Origin: Erodium maritimum
Lineage: Eukaryota > Streptophyta > Magnoliopsida > Geraniales > Geraniaceae
DNA: 64,000 nucleotides
Direction of reading: 5' to 3'
Assembly (NCBI GenBank): GCA_963921825.1
Contig: OY997592.1
Location: 51,356,336 to 51,420,335, forward strand
Shown: piece by piece, positions 47,302-58,488 of the stretch
How the letters are laid out: each line of letters opens with the position of its first letter
Position numbering within the stretch: the first letter of the stretch is position 1
Translations under genes and position numbers: made by a program
Notes under the pieces: model-generated
The model's database searches: none
Seen by the model: the letters and a program-made list of their open reading frames with translations, nothing else
Told to the model about the DNA's origin: nothing

Positions 47302-48209
47302 TGTAAGAACCGCCCCAGGTCAACACCGGTCGAACCGGTGAAATTCGGGAAGAGTTGACTTTCCACCAGAAAAGTCAACCGATGACTCCGGGAGTCATTC
47401 GGGACCTATCCGGGACCCAAAAAGCTTAATCGCCATTACGGTTAGCTTAGTTGGATCATTTCCTTTCAAATAAGTATTTTCGCGAAAAAGTCAAATTCGG
47501 GTCAAACGAGGTCGAATTAGGGGTTTTATCGGATTAATTAATTCGGGCTGAGATATTTGTGGGTGGATGTGGACCCCACATGACCGCATGTCCATGAGTC
47601 TTGGAGGAGAAGAAAGGGGTGGGATAAGACCCATTTGCCCCCACTTTGGGCATAAGAGAAAAAAAGGGCTAAAGGGGCAAATTGGACATTTCTATTTTAG
47701 GTTAAAGGCCACCTAGGAGCAAATTTCAGCTCATTTTATCTCCTTGGCCGAAAATATATATATATAGAGAGAGAGAGAGGGAGCTCCATTTTTGAAGAAG
47801 AAGAAGAAGAAGAAGAAGATGAGGAGAAAAAGTGTCATTTTGCTTGATTCCTCCACCAAAACTCTTCCTTTCATCCAGATTGCTCATCATCTACTCTTCT
47901 CCTAAGGTAAGCACTCATCTAAATCCTTTTTTGATGAACTTTGGGTTGTGGGTTTGGTAGAAAATGCATGAACTAAGCTTGAGTATTATGGGTTTGAAGT
48001 TCTTCATTGCTAAATTGATGGATTGTGGTAGAAAGTGGAGGATTGTGTTGGAGATTGATTGGGTTTGGTTAATTTGATGAAACGCAACTATGAGTCTTGG
48101 AGTATTGAGGTTTTTGGGGCTGAATTTTGAGGTTTTGGAGGTTAACTATGGAGTTTTGGAGGTTTGGATACGTGGGGACGAAGTTGAGGGAAGACGAAGG
48201 AGGCTGCCT

Positions 48210-48395
48210 AGACCCGTCACGGATCCGTGACGGGAACCGTGACGACACACGTCACGGCTCCGTGACGGAGACCGTGACGACACACGTCACGGTTCAGTGA
48301 CGTCAACCGTGACGGTGCACGTCACGGTTCCGTGACCCAAACCGTGACAGAGCCTGTCAAGGCTCCGTGACCCACTCCGTGATGGATCAGAAATG
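48210..48395. repeat. Palindromic short repeat array (cgtcacgg...ccgtgacg)
   Basis: About a dozen alternating halves cgtcacgg and ccgtgac(g) build repeated palindromes such as cgtcacggctccgtgacg, separated by aaccgtgacgacacacg. The array could fold into stacked hairpins or cruciforms. It is seen only in LTR copy 5. Confidence 0.8.
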
Positions 48396-48929
48396 GACTT
48401 TTTCAAGTCCATTTTGGGTTTTTTCGAGTAATTAGGAAGGTTATCTATAACTGAGCGTATTGGGGTTTAGTTTGAGTGTTTTCTCTTTAAACCACCCTTG
48501 AATTATTATTAAATCTCGTGTTACTTTGTGATCTTAGACGTTGTTCCTGATCGCGGCGGAGGAGGCTACTGGGCGACTCGTGGTTGTTCGAGTTGGATTG
48601 CGGTTGAGGTAGGGAAAAGTAGCGAATACCGGTTTAAATGCGGAAAGCTACTAGAATTGCATATAGGTTATAAGTAATCAGAATAATTGTAGAATCACAT
48701 GTATGATGTGAATAACTAGGGTAGTGGTTTAAAATGTGGAATCACCTGCGGGCCATGTCGTGCCCGTAGGTTTGGGAATTGTCGTGCTGTAGAATTGCAT
48801 GTGGGCCATGTCGTGCCCGTATGGTTGTGTGATGATTGCGCTTGTTTGTGATTAGTAGATTTGTAATGATTAGTCTGTGGTATGTTCCGGTGTTAAATTA
48901 ATGATCATTATATGCTATGAGAATGTGAC

Positions 48930-49440
48930 GAATGTTATTGTGAACTATGGTCTGGTGACATGTTCGAGACCTTTTATGTGTGTGTCCCGGTAGGATATTT
49001 AGGCCGAGGATGGTGTTCCGGTTCGATATCGTGGCCGATGCTGTGTGTTACGGCACGATATGTTCCGAGGGTAGGTGTTTAGGTATGATATCTATACCGA
49101 CGGAGGATTCTGGTATAAGATATCTAGGCCGAGGCTGGTGTTCCGGCGTACGCGGTACCCGAGGCTAAGTGTTCCGGTATGATATCTATACCGATGGAGG
49201 ATTCCGGTAGAGGATATCTAGGCTGAGGATGGTGTTCCAGGGAGATATCTAGACCGATGTTGTGTGTTCCGGTACGATATGTCCCGAGGCTAGGTGTTCC
49301 GGTATGATATCCTGTCCGATATAGTGTGTTCTGATATACTTGGTACCCCGATGTTGTGTGTTCTGGGGCGATATCTAGACCGATGCGGTGTGTTTCGGTA
49401 CGATATGTTGAGTCGTGCGGTGTGATCCGGCGTATTATGA
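48930..49440. repeat. Irregular tandem array with ttccggtatgatatct motif
   Basis: More than ten copies of gttccggtatgatatctata and relatives (tccggtacgatatgttccga, ccgatgttgtgtg) occur with spacing of about 45-65 bp. It occupies the position of the minisatellite in the other LTR copies but has an unrelated sequence. Confidence 0.7.
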
Positions 49441-50036
49441 TAGACTTATTGTGTGTGTATTGATAATGATTTACTGTGTGTATTTACTCGGTGACTCTTT
49501 GAGATATGGTTTGGTGTGAACATTGAGTAATTGATAATTGTTGAGCAGGGTTGATTTCACACGCTAAGTGTGGCGATTGGGTAAGTGGTGTGATCAAAAG
49601 ACGTTATGGTTATGATTGTGATTGTGATTACGTGTTTTCCTGTTTGATTTCGTTAGTTGTCATTGCTTTACTAGTATGCCATGTTTGGACGGGTATCCGT
49701 GGGGTGAGCGACATGCTCATCCACTTTACTACTTTTTCCTACTAAGCGAAAGCTCACCCCCTTCATTACTGTATTTACAGGTTTTGATCGTGAGTTGGTT
49801 TAGAGGACGTCTCGGAGCTTGAGAGCTTAGCGAGAGTCCTAGTTTGGGTTTGTCTAGAGACGTATTCCCGTTATACTAAACTTCTTTTCAATTGTATTTC
49901 GAGCATTTGAATCTTGTTACCGGAATTGCTGACTTTAAACTATTTCTGGAGTTTCATTTTGTTTAGAATTGCATTTATTATTGTTATTCTTAGCTCACGT
50001 CTCGAGTCCGGTCAAAACCGGATTTGGGGCGTGACA

Positions 50037-50775
50037 GTAATGATGACGAAGGAGCAGGCAGGGTAACAGGATACAAATCTCCGGAGCTATCACAACGGAG
50101 AATATGAGCCTTGGTCTGAAGGTCCTTCACAGAAAATCCACACGGATCAAATTCATCATAACAATTATTATCTCGAGTAAATTGACGAAAATAAATGAGA
50201 TTTTTAATAATACAAGGACTAATAAGGATATCATGTAATTTAAAATTTCGGGATGGTGAGAAAATAGAAGATTGTTCGGTAAATTTAACGGGTATAACAT
50301 CACCATTTCCAACTATAATCGAACTAGAATTAACACATGGAGTAACGTGAGAAAAGTTACCAGAGTGAGAGGCGGTGTGCGAGGTTGTACCAGTATCCAT
50401 GTACCATCCATCTTGAGGTTGTTGAAGCGTCATAGTGGAAAATAAATTATTCAAATCAGTGGAGTGATGAGTCTGACTATTGCTTGCTGTGGCGGGAGGC
50501 ATGCCTGTTGAATAAAAGGACATGTGTACTGTCCTTGAGCTGTGGGAGCTGAATATAACTGTTGGGCCGGAATCTGTTGGACTGGAATCTGCTGGGCCAT
50601 GAACTGCTGGGTTGGAGTCTGCTGCCCCGGTATCAAAAACTGAGGAAATTGATTCACATGACCTGCGAATGTGTTCTGCTACGGAAGTAACGAGTTGTGC
50701 TGCTGCTGGAGTGGAGACGGGCCGAGAATGTGAGTGGGCCGGGGCGGAAAAGGTGGCAGCTGGGCTGTGGGCCAT
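50037..50775 (-). pseudogene. Copia gag C-terminus and protease
   Basis: Minus-strand frame with a Ser/Ala/Pro/Thr-rich linker followed by the protease motif DGWYMDTGTTSH (about 50410-50375) and a GNGDVIPV segment. It is cut at 50037 by LTR copy 5. The active-site Asp-Thr-Gly is intact. The frame overlaps the gag frame upstream by about 100 nt, so a frameshift separates them. Confidence 0.85.
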
Positions 50776-51719
50776 CCTATGGGTTGCGACTGCTGCAAAA
50801 GGTTGCCATATTGTGTCTGTTGATACTGGGAATTACCAAAGGCCCGAGAACCATGAAAACGTTGCATCAGAGAAGCACCAAGTATACCTGCAGAAAAAGG
50901 AAATTTACCACTACAATTGGAGCCACGGTTGTAACCGCGCCCCCGACCTCTATATTTGCCTCTGCCAGAATTAGTTGAGTGGGTAAATTGGTTGTAAAGT
51001 AAGGTAGATGGATCGTGTGTCTGGTTATGACGATTTTCAACTAACAATAACATAGAACGAACTTGAGAGAAAGTAGGAACAGGATTTTGATGTTGGATTA
51101 CCTCGATTGTACTATTGAAAGAGTCGAGAAGGCCATGTAGTGCCTGAAGCACGAGATCCTGATCTGAGATAGGCTGATCAATATCTCCAAGTGAATCCGA
51201 GATGACTTTGAGCTTTTAAAAGTACTTAGTGATCGATAGAGAACCCTTAGGGAGTGAGCACAATTGTTGTTGCAACTGGAGAGCTCTGGACATCTTGTTG
51301 TCTCGAAATATGGATTCGATGGATATCCATAAGTCGAGAGCTATAACATTCGTCTTAAACACATCCGATAGAAAATCCGGATGAATGGTTGCATATAGCC
51401 ACGTGATCACCAAGGCATCAAGTCAGATCCACAAGTCATCAGGCACCGCAGGCTTCGCATTTGTAATGTGAGTCAACACTTTGTGACTAACACACATATT
51501 CTTAAACATCTCTCGCCATTGTTTGTATCGAGGATCTTTGATGGTAAGGTTGAATATGATTGAATGACCGGAGTTCGTAATTGTATAAGGTGGATGGAGG
51601 TGATTAGTATTAGAGGACTGTGATGGTGGAACAGTTTGCGTTAGAGGAGCTTCAGTAGACATTTGGGAGTATAAAGTTTGCACTGTTGGACAAATAATTA
51701 ATGAAGGTGGGTCGGACAA
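50679..51719 (-). pseudogene. Copia gag, broken by stops
   Basis: Starts at 51719 with MSDPPSLIICPT. It contains the UBN2/retrotran_gag type text KDPRYKQWREMFKNMC and, after a stop at about 51421, MVITWLYATIHPDFLSDVF and ALQLQQQLCSLPKGSLSITKYF. Another stop lies near 51216. The last piece has the Arg/Gly-rich GRGKYRGRGRGYNRGSN stretch that may bind RNA. No CCHC knuckle was seen. Confidence 0.8.
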
Positions 51720-51871
51720 GTAATTAATGAAGGCGAGTCGGGTAAAGGAGCAAAGGCAAAGTGGGTTTTAGGAAAAAAAGATCGGCAGAAGCAAATTAAA
51801 GGAAGTAGGCGTGAGAAACAGCCACAGTTAATCGCATGAGCCAAAAAGAAATGAGAAAGAAGCAGGATAGA

Positions 51872-51883
51872 GCTCTGATACCA
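51872..51883 (-). other. Primer binding site of the copia element
   Basis: TGGTATCAGAGC on the minus strand directly abuts the 5' LTR (51884). It is complementary to the 3' end of plant initiator methionine tRNA. Confidence 0.9.
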
Positions 51884-52097
51884 TGATAACTCTTATGATT
51901 AAAATGGAATTGTCGATATCTGGTATTTCTTTCAGCTAAGAGTTTAAAAGAGTACAAAAACGTGTTATAGCTAAGGATATAATCCTACACAAATATGAAT
52001 CTAGATAAGATCAATTCAAATACAAATATAAACAACTAAAGAGATATGCAGTGTACAGGTAGGACTCCTTGTAACCGATAAGTGTGGTTATCTAACA
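51884..52097 (-). repeat. 5' LTR of the copia element
   Basis: 214 bp with TG...CA ends, followed by the target duplication gcctg (52098-52102). About 93% identical by eye to the 3' LTR, which dates the insertion as not recent. Confidence 0.92.
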
Positions 52098-52102
52098 GCC
52101 TG

Positions 52103-52630
52103 GTATTCCAAAAACATGATCTCGAATGCTTTGACCCCCTGGTTCCATTTCTTCCAGTGGTTTTAGAGTTGCTTCTCCAGACGGGGGTAGCGATGTTCGA
52201 CATCTGATGTCAAGCATCGTAGACGGTTCACAAGTAATCTCGGGTGATGTCGACGTGCAACATCCACACGAGACAAAAACGATGCTCCTTTTCTCTTGTT
52301 CATGTAAGGGCCATCGAGGATTTAAGGGAGGGAGTGTTGGGTGGATACTGAATCGTGAATGAGTGAATTGGAATGGAGAAGAATAAGATGAAGAGAGAAA
52401 GTGAGAAAAGGAGGTGGTTTATGCAACTATTAAATAGGCAGATTCAGGGGTAATTGAATGGGCAGTTTCGAAGGTAATTGAACATGATAGTTGAATAGGG
52501 CAAATTCAGGGGTAATTAAATAAGGTAGATTGGTGAATGATAATTCATAGATTGACCGAATCAGTTGAATGAATCGGTGGGGAAAAAATGAGGCATATTC
52601 AGTTTATATCAAATTGTAATTACACAATAT
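52103..52630. other. Copia flank, spacer without recognised gene
   Basis: Continues the host sequence interrupted at 41673. It contains cgatgttcgacatctgatgtcaag-type short inverted text and a variant repeat ttcaggggtaattgaat (three copies, 52443-52515). No coding sequence is recognised. Confidence 0.35.
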
Positions 52631-52679
52631 AAAGAAACGTGAAAATATCATCACATTTGAGAAGTCGAGTACAAAATCG

Positions 52680-53520
52680 AACTAATCGGGTTTAAAGCCT
52701 AGTACAAAATAGAACAAACAAACGAAGATTGCATCTAGTAACTGTGGTTCATTAACTTCAAGCACAGTGAACATGAGTTGGTCGCGGTTGGCCTTCTTTT
52801 CTGGGGTCCAGTCCGATGTGTCAAGAGCAATGGCTTGGATGCACAACCTCATCAACGAGTTGGGGCACTTCCGGTATTTGGTACGCACGAAACTACCATA
52901 GCATCTGGTTTCTCGCTCTTGCATGTAGAGTCATTGAGGAGGAACCGAATCAGGCTCAAAAACACCACCTTTATTGTCGGATGTCATCCGTTTGAGATAA
53001 TAGAATGAGTATAACTCAGACTAGGAAGTAGAATTTGTGACCTTTTATAGATGGGAAAGGATAGATAGTTGTGATGTGTGCCACAGATTCGGCCTCCAAC
53101 AAGCATGGGCAAGAGCAAGGTATATTTGTAATACAACAACATAAACATTAACGAAAATTCAAATTTAAAGAAATACATCGAAAGTGAACTGACATACACC
53201 AAAAGTTAACCAAAATACAAAAAAGTAGGAGCCTACGCATCATCTTCATCCACGACGGTCTCGTGTCCGCTAAATAAAGTCCAAATGTGTTCTATTAGAT
53301 CTTTTTTGAGATGAAAATGGACGTCTCGATTCTTGATACATCTTGTGTGGATTCGGATTACATCGTAATCGGGAATTGGACCTCGGTAGATGGGAAGGAT
53401 AAGTTCAATACTACCTCGGTAGATGAAGTATAGGTCGAAGTCGGAGACCCCTGTTAAAATTTGAATAAATACGACCTTCGACATATAGATTCGCCAATGA
53501 AACATTCTTGGCTCGTACAA
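52680..53520 (-). pseudogene. PIF/Harbinger transposase remnant
   Basis: A minus-strand 95-residue frame (53520-53233) ends in IKNRDVHFHLKKDLIEHIW (about 53330-53275). This resembles the C-terminus of plant Harbinger transposases (HFQLQ.DLIEH.W pattern). A second frame (52924-52682) contains ALDTSDWTPEKKANRDQL. No DDE core is present. It lies about 33 kb from the Harbinger-type pseudogene at 18.2-19.7 kb and is a separate, truncated copy. Confidence 0.6.
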
Positions 53521-53643
53521 TAGGGTAGTATTGAATTAGTCAGACATAAACCACTCATAAATGTAAAAGTGGATGACACAATTGTACTTACTTATAGGAG
53601 ATGAAAATAAATATATTCCTTATAACTTTACGCAAGAGATATA

Positions 53644-53795
53644 TTCTTTCCGACGTCGATTAGATGCAAGATATTTTAGGTCATACTTTCCGACGTCGAT
53701 TAGATGCAAGATACTTTAGGTCATACTTTCCGACGTCGATTAGATGTAAGATACTTTAGGTTATACTTTCCGACATCGATTACATGCAAGATACA
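53644..53795. repeat. 40-bp tandem repeat, four copies
   Basis: Units start at about 53644, 53684, 53724 and 53764 with tactttccgacgtcgattag, then atgcaagatactttaggtca. Only a few substitutions separate the copies, with the last truncated. The gacgtcgat core includes an AatII-type palindrome. Confidence 0.85.
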
Positions 53796-53799
53796 ACAT

Positions 53800-55171
53800 T
53801 CACGATTAACCCTAACACATGACTCAAATCTGTTCTTGCTGCGGTTGTGGTTTTGTTCAATCTGAGGACGGATTATGTTCTTTTCCGAGGTTGTTTGTGG
53901 TGAAATTTCTGCTCATCTCTGTCTTGTTCATCACCTTCTCTTTCTTTGCCAAGATGTTTTTTTTCCTCATCCCTTGGTGGATGCCTGTTTTTCTGTCCTC
54001 TTGGGTTCTTTAGTTTCTCCTTTCCTGTCTTGAAACTTTTTTGTAATTGTGTCGTTTTGTTATGCTTGTATGATCTCTGTAACTAGAATCATTTATCCTC
54101 TCTTTTCAACCTTTGAAAAGAGAGATTTATATATTGCTTTGCTGATAAAAAAACATCCCATTGAAAATGTACTGCCTACTATGATTTATTAGCGTAAGGT
54201 TCATCGTCCGTTTTACGGCTTCCCTCACAGTAGCCCGTAACAAGGGCACCCCTCATTCCCCACCTCCCGGGAAAGCTCCAGAATTGCTTAATACTTGGAA
54301 CCAAGATAGGATACACTCCCACCCTGAGCTCTCTAATGATTCTCGAAGGGTTAGGTTCAGAACTATTAACAGAAACACTATACTCCCAGAGGATCTGAGA
54401 ATTATATTCTCCAAACCCAAGGAAGCAAACAAGGCCAAGAATTCTTGTGTACACTAATCATTTTTGCCAAAACTAGAATACCTTATAGAGCTATGAATTT
54501 CAATCCCTAAAGTAGCCCAATCTTCAGAAGACTGATACAAAAGTAGCCAGAGGGTAATCCTTCTTTCTTCATCGACTAGATGGCATCCTATTGCATCCAA
54601 CATCGTGTTCTTAGGCCTATCGCCAAGTTCCATACGTAAGGGTCATGGTTGTCAACGAGCTGGTAACTGGGCCATCAGAAAATTTTGATGGCCGAGCCTA
54701 GATCATCGTTGAAGTTTCATGACATCCTCATTGTAAACACGGACACCAATATCGTCAAAAAGGTTCTTGACGATAGAGAAGGGGACGAGGGAAAAGATTG
54801 CCATATCATATAAGTGTACTTGAGGAGAGAAGTATGCAAAACATAGAGATACATGTACACTTCTCATTGACAGGCATAAAGGCCCCAAGATTATAAGAAA
54901 CTCTCTGTGCCACTAAAAATGAAATGAGAGTCATATTAAGGTACCAACAATGCAACAGACGAGATTGCCCCAATTATATCATATTTACATTATATTTCTG
55001 CTCACAAATCACACTCAACTGCAACGAGGAGACCTTGGCTTACATTGTAAACCGAATGAAAACAAATCAATTATATACCAAACTATATACCAAATTACAA
55101 GAACTTGGCTTTTGTTCTCTATGTAGCAAACTATAGTATTACCTTCAATTTGTGACACTAATTAGTGGCTG
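53800..55171. other. Retroposon-like tail and unassigned frames downstream of GNAT
   Basis: 53820-54150 is a pyrimidine-rich plus-strand segment ending ttgctgataaaaaaac, which resembles a LINE or SINE 3' tail; the 5' end and duplication were not found. At 54454-54179 a minus-strand 91-residue frame ends RKTDDEPYANKS; I do not recognise it with confidence. At 54888-54703 a second frame is similarly unknown. 54900-55171 is probably the GNAT 3' UTR. Confidence 0.35.
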
Positions 55172-58100
55172 TCACAGTTCCAGAGACATCAGAAGCCTTT
55201 GATCTTTGGACAGGCGACAAGAGGCAGCCTCCACAATCTGTAATGAAGAAACAAGGACTTAGCATCAGTAAATGAGAACCAGGTTTGCATAATCTCATAT
55301 GTGCTTCGATATGCAATTCTCAATGGCAAAGTAGGATCAAATATCTGATACTAACACTAAAGCTTGGAATTCTAGGACATCCTTGGGGTGTAAGGCTACA
55401 CAAATGATGAGTAGAATTGGAAGCCGTTTCAATTGATAGCTTAAAACATGAAAGAGCAACAACTCTTTCTGTGCAGACAATTAAGGAAAACAAGTGTATG
55501 ACCACGACGAAATGAGTAGGTTAAAAAACAGTGAAAGCTTACAAGTTGCAAGGTGATTAATAGAGACAGTATATGCCAGAGGAAAATATAGTGCCACTAC
55601 TGCTCCTTAATGTGCAAGGATGAATATGCACAGAATGAATGAAGGATAATTAAAACGACATCAAACTAAAGTGTGTTGGAGTAGGATACCGAAAAGCCGG
55701 TTTTTTTGTACAATTCTTGAGCTGGCTTATTGTCCGCATTTACATGAACAAATAAATGCTTCATACCTGTTAAAATAGCAGAATGGAGTGAAAAGAGAGA
55801 ATATAATTGATAATAAATCATACATGGCCATTAAATACAAATCAGATAGACCAACTTCCAAGTTGTTTAACACATACCAGATAAGGTGGCAACATCAGTG
55901 GCCAAATAAAGCATATTTGTAGCAATACTTTGACGCCTAGCATACTTTGAAACACAAACATTAGAAACATATGCATACTTGTGTGCATTAAAGGGCTCTG
56001 GACTTGCCATCACAGTAGATGTTCTCTTAACCTCCTAAACATATTAGCAAAGCAGAGAAAGTCAGATGTCAGCTGCTGAAGGTGCAGAATTTTCCAGTGT
56101 TTATATCTATGTCATTCCAAAGTTCTCTGGACATGTCAAGTCAGATTTTAATTTACCCCTGGGTATGTTTCCCCTCGCAGATACTGCCGAATGGTAAGGT
56201 CCAGCGTCCCGACAACACTGTTTAAGGCTGTTCTTCTTACATTTTTATCTTCCTGCTTAACCTACATACAGAAAGAAAGGCTACATATAAATATAAATCC
56301 AGCAAGACTTAGCAAGGGAATCTATTACCATTCAGTAGAGCCCAACAACATGCATTATGGTGTAGCTGTACGTGATATAATTATATGTATGAAAACCCTA
56401 AACCAAAAAAATTACTGAACTAGTTACTTCTTGTACACTTCTACAAGTCCCTCTGCTTTGCATTATAGTGTTCTATATTTCCCACATCATCCCTACTCGC
56501 TAGGAGCAGTTTTTCGGTATAAGTATTCACAGAATGTGAAGGTCTATGTATATCTCTTCCTTTGAATCCACAGCATGTAGTGTTGTTGAAGTATAAAAGG
56601 AAATTTCACATGTCATTTACTAGGGGCTGTTTGAGGCAAACTCCTCAAAGACAGGACATTTATACGTACAGCATTTAAAAAGAAACATTTATGAGATTAA
56701 AAGAATGTTCTCTCTCTTAAACCAGTTCTATAAATCAAAATTTAGGGGATTCAAATGATAAGTAGGGGATGCTATTTGAGATCCAGTGATTTGATATGAG
56801 TGGAATTTGTGGAACCCATAGGCTCATCAATAAATTACACAAACAACCCCAAATGTAAAAATCCAACACACTTGCAAGATAAGACTGTGTTTTCAGAAAA
56901 GAAAAGGAAAATATCTGTTACAACTGATAGTCTCACTGCAGCTCTGTACAATAACAGAATCACCTCAAATTCTATTACTGCATCAAGATCTCAAGGCATT
57001 AAAAATGTGTTTTTAGAAAACTTTAAACAAGGATCAAACGTATCCATGCAAAAATTTAAGTTGAAGAGATTGATATAGTTGATTCTTAACCAGATTGGGA
57101 ACAAGATTCTGTAACAGATAGCATGCTGAATCAGAGATAACAGATAACTAAAATAATCAGGCAGTTCAGAACATACAGCAACAAAACAGAAGCATTTAAG
57201 TACATTTCCATCTTGCCCAGAACAGCGCCGCTTTAAAGCATAGAACTCCTGCCATAACAAGAGCATAATATAAGCAAAGAAATGATGCCTCCGGAATTAT
57301 GATAAAAAAAATTACAGAATGGACAATAATACATAAGATGACTCTAATTTTGTGACAGAAAAAATAGCCATGAACAAGGAGGATACGAGCAACTTTTTCG
57401 TAATAAAAACAGTTTGTAAATTGACAATTCAAATAGGATGTATTTTCCCAATCTGACATGGGGCCAGTAGGTCTTTGCAGTCTGTTCTCCTTGTGATTAG
57501 TCCCAACAGAGTAAACATGTAAGTTAAATCCAAGTCAAGAAAGATGCATCAGAAGCTACTCAAGACCAACTATTTTTTTTTTCACTTTTTGGAAGTTACT
57601 TGATTGATTTGTTTTTTCATAACTAAAAAAATCTACAGCAAATTAGTAGCGCACCTCTTCAGCATACTTCCTTTTATAACTATCAATGTGCCTGGGAAAA
57701 AGTAAATGCTCATAGTCAAGATTTTGAATTCTTTCCCTCGACAATTATCTCATTTCATTGTTAACTAATGTTAATCACAGATTGCAGAAATAGTCATGTG
57801 GTTAACTTACAAATACCAAACAACTCACAGAACTCACCTCATGTAAGATACATATTCCCAGTGAGCTTCAGCCCGCAACCAAGCTGCCGTCTGCCACCCA
57901 GTAAAACAAAATGGAAACAAGAGATTCAACTTAAGTACCCTTTAAAATGTAAACATCAAAGTAAAGCAGGATCAGTATGAAACACAAACAAATTTGGAAA
58001 CAAACCCAATATTCTTCATCTACTATAGCTTCACGAGCAACAAAGCAGCCAAAATTTCTCTTCGTCCATCCCTGACATTCCTGATCAGTGAGCTGCAACC

Positions 58101-58488
58101 GATTGAAAGAAAGTTCAGGCATCCTAGAGTTGTCACTCTTGGAAACAGCTGGGTGCCGGATGCTCTGGCTATTGCTATTACTATTACTCTCACTATGGAC
58201 TTCATGCGTCTTCAATCTCAGAACCGAAACCGGAAAGGTTTCGCTACAAGTAAACCAAATCATCAACAATAATGAAAATGAAACCAAACCCGCATCTCCA
58301 TAAGACAAATAAACAAGACCCAAATCAAATATCATAAAATTAAACCAAATTAACTCATACCCATACGAGGAACGAACAAGGAGAGGCCTGTTGCGGTTCG
58401 CGAACCGTAGACGTTTCACATGAGGCAGCAGCAGAACCGGGGATTCAAATCGAGCGGCGAATATGGCCGTCCCATTACCGAGCTCCAT
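55172..58488 (-). CDS. GCN5-related N-acetyltransferase, plastid type, 9 exons
   Basis: Coding exons on the minus strand: 58488-58361, 58243-58006, 57890-57838, 57691-57655, 57248-57177, 56261-56157, 56034-55878, 55766-55690 and 55237-55172. They total 933 nt and give 310 residues; all junctions are GT-AG and in phase. The first 45 or so residues (MELGNGTAIFAARF, Arg/Leu/Ser-rich) look like a transit peptide. A plant-specific middle follows with DEEYWTAAWLRAEAHWE and KRKYAEEEFYALKRRC. The GNAT fold follows: VVGTLDLTIRQYL, the acetyl-CoA motif VSKYARRQSIATNML (RRQSIA at 244-249) and HVNADNKPAQELYKKTGF. It ends LLMSLEL. From memory this resembles Arabidopsis GNAT6/GNAT7 (At2g06025, At4g28030), plastid enzymes that acetylate lysines and protein N-termini. 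Substrate is unknown. The motif has Ser where the R/Q-x-x-G-x-A consensus has Gly. Confidence 0.9.

Larger units (their letters stand above)
47302..50036 (+). mobile_element. Solo LTR, large-LTR family, copy 5 (plus orientation), nested in copia
   Basis: The 2735-bp unit starts TGTAAGAACC and ends GGGGCGTGACA. Flanks are gtagt (47297-47301) and gtaat (50037-50041), an imperfect 5-bp duplication with one change. It lies in the opposite orientation to copy 4 in the same host element. It is the most diverged member: the hairpin is degenerate (about 49703-49719), the shared 57-bp minisatellite is missing, and two other arrays replace it. Splice-like motifs remain: cctaaG|GTAAGC at 47906 and gtatttacAG at 49780. 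A TA-rich box is near 47755. Confidence 0.82.
41674..52097 (-). mobile_element. Ty1/copia retrotransposon, disrupted by two nested LTRs
   Basis: Minus-strand element of 10,424 bp. Removing the two inserted LTRs and their duplications leaves about 4.73 kb, the normal size of a small copia element. It has 214-bp LTRs (41674-41887 and 51884-52097) with about 14 differences. An exact target duplication, gcctg, lies at 41669-41673 and 52098-52102. An initiator-Met-type primer site abuts the 5' LTR and a short purine tract the 3' LTR. Gene order gag, protease, integrase, reverse transcriptase, RNase H is Ty1/copia. Stops, frameshifts and nested insertions make it inactive. Confidence 0.93.

Noticed and set aside
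48210..48395. CRISPR-like array of short palindromic repeats
   Set aside because: The host is a plant, spacers are not unique, there are no cas genes, and the block lies inside an LTR.
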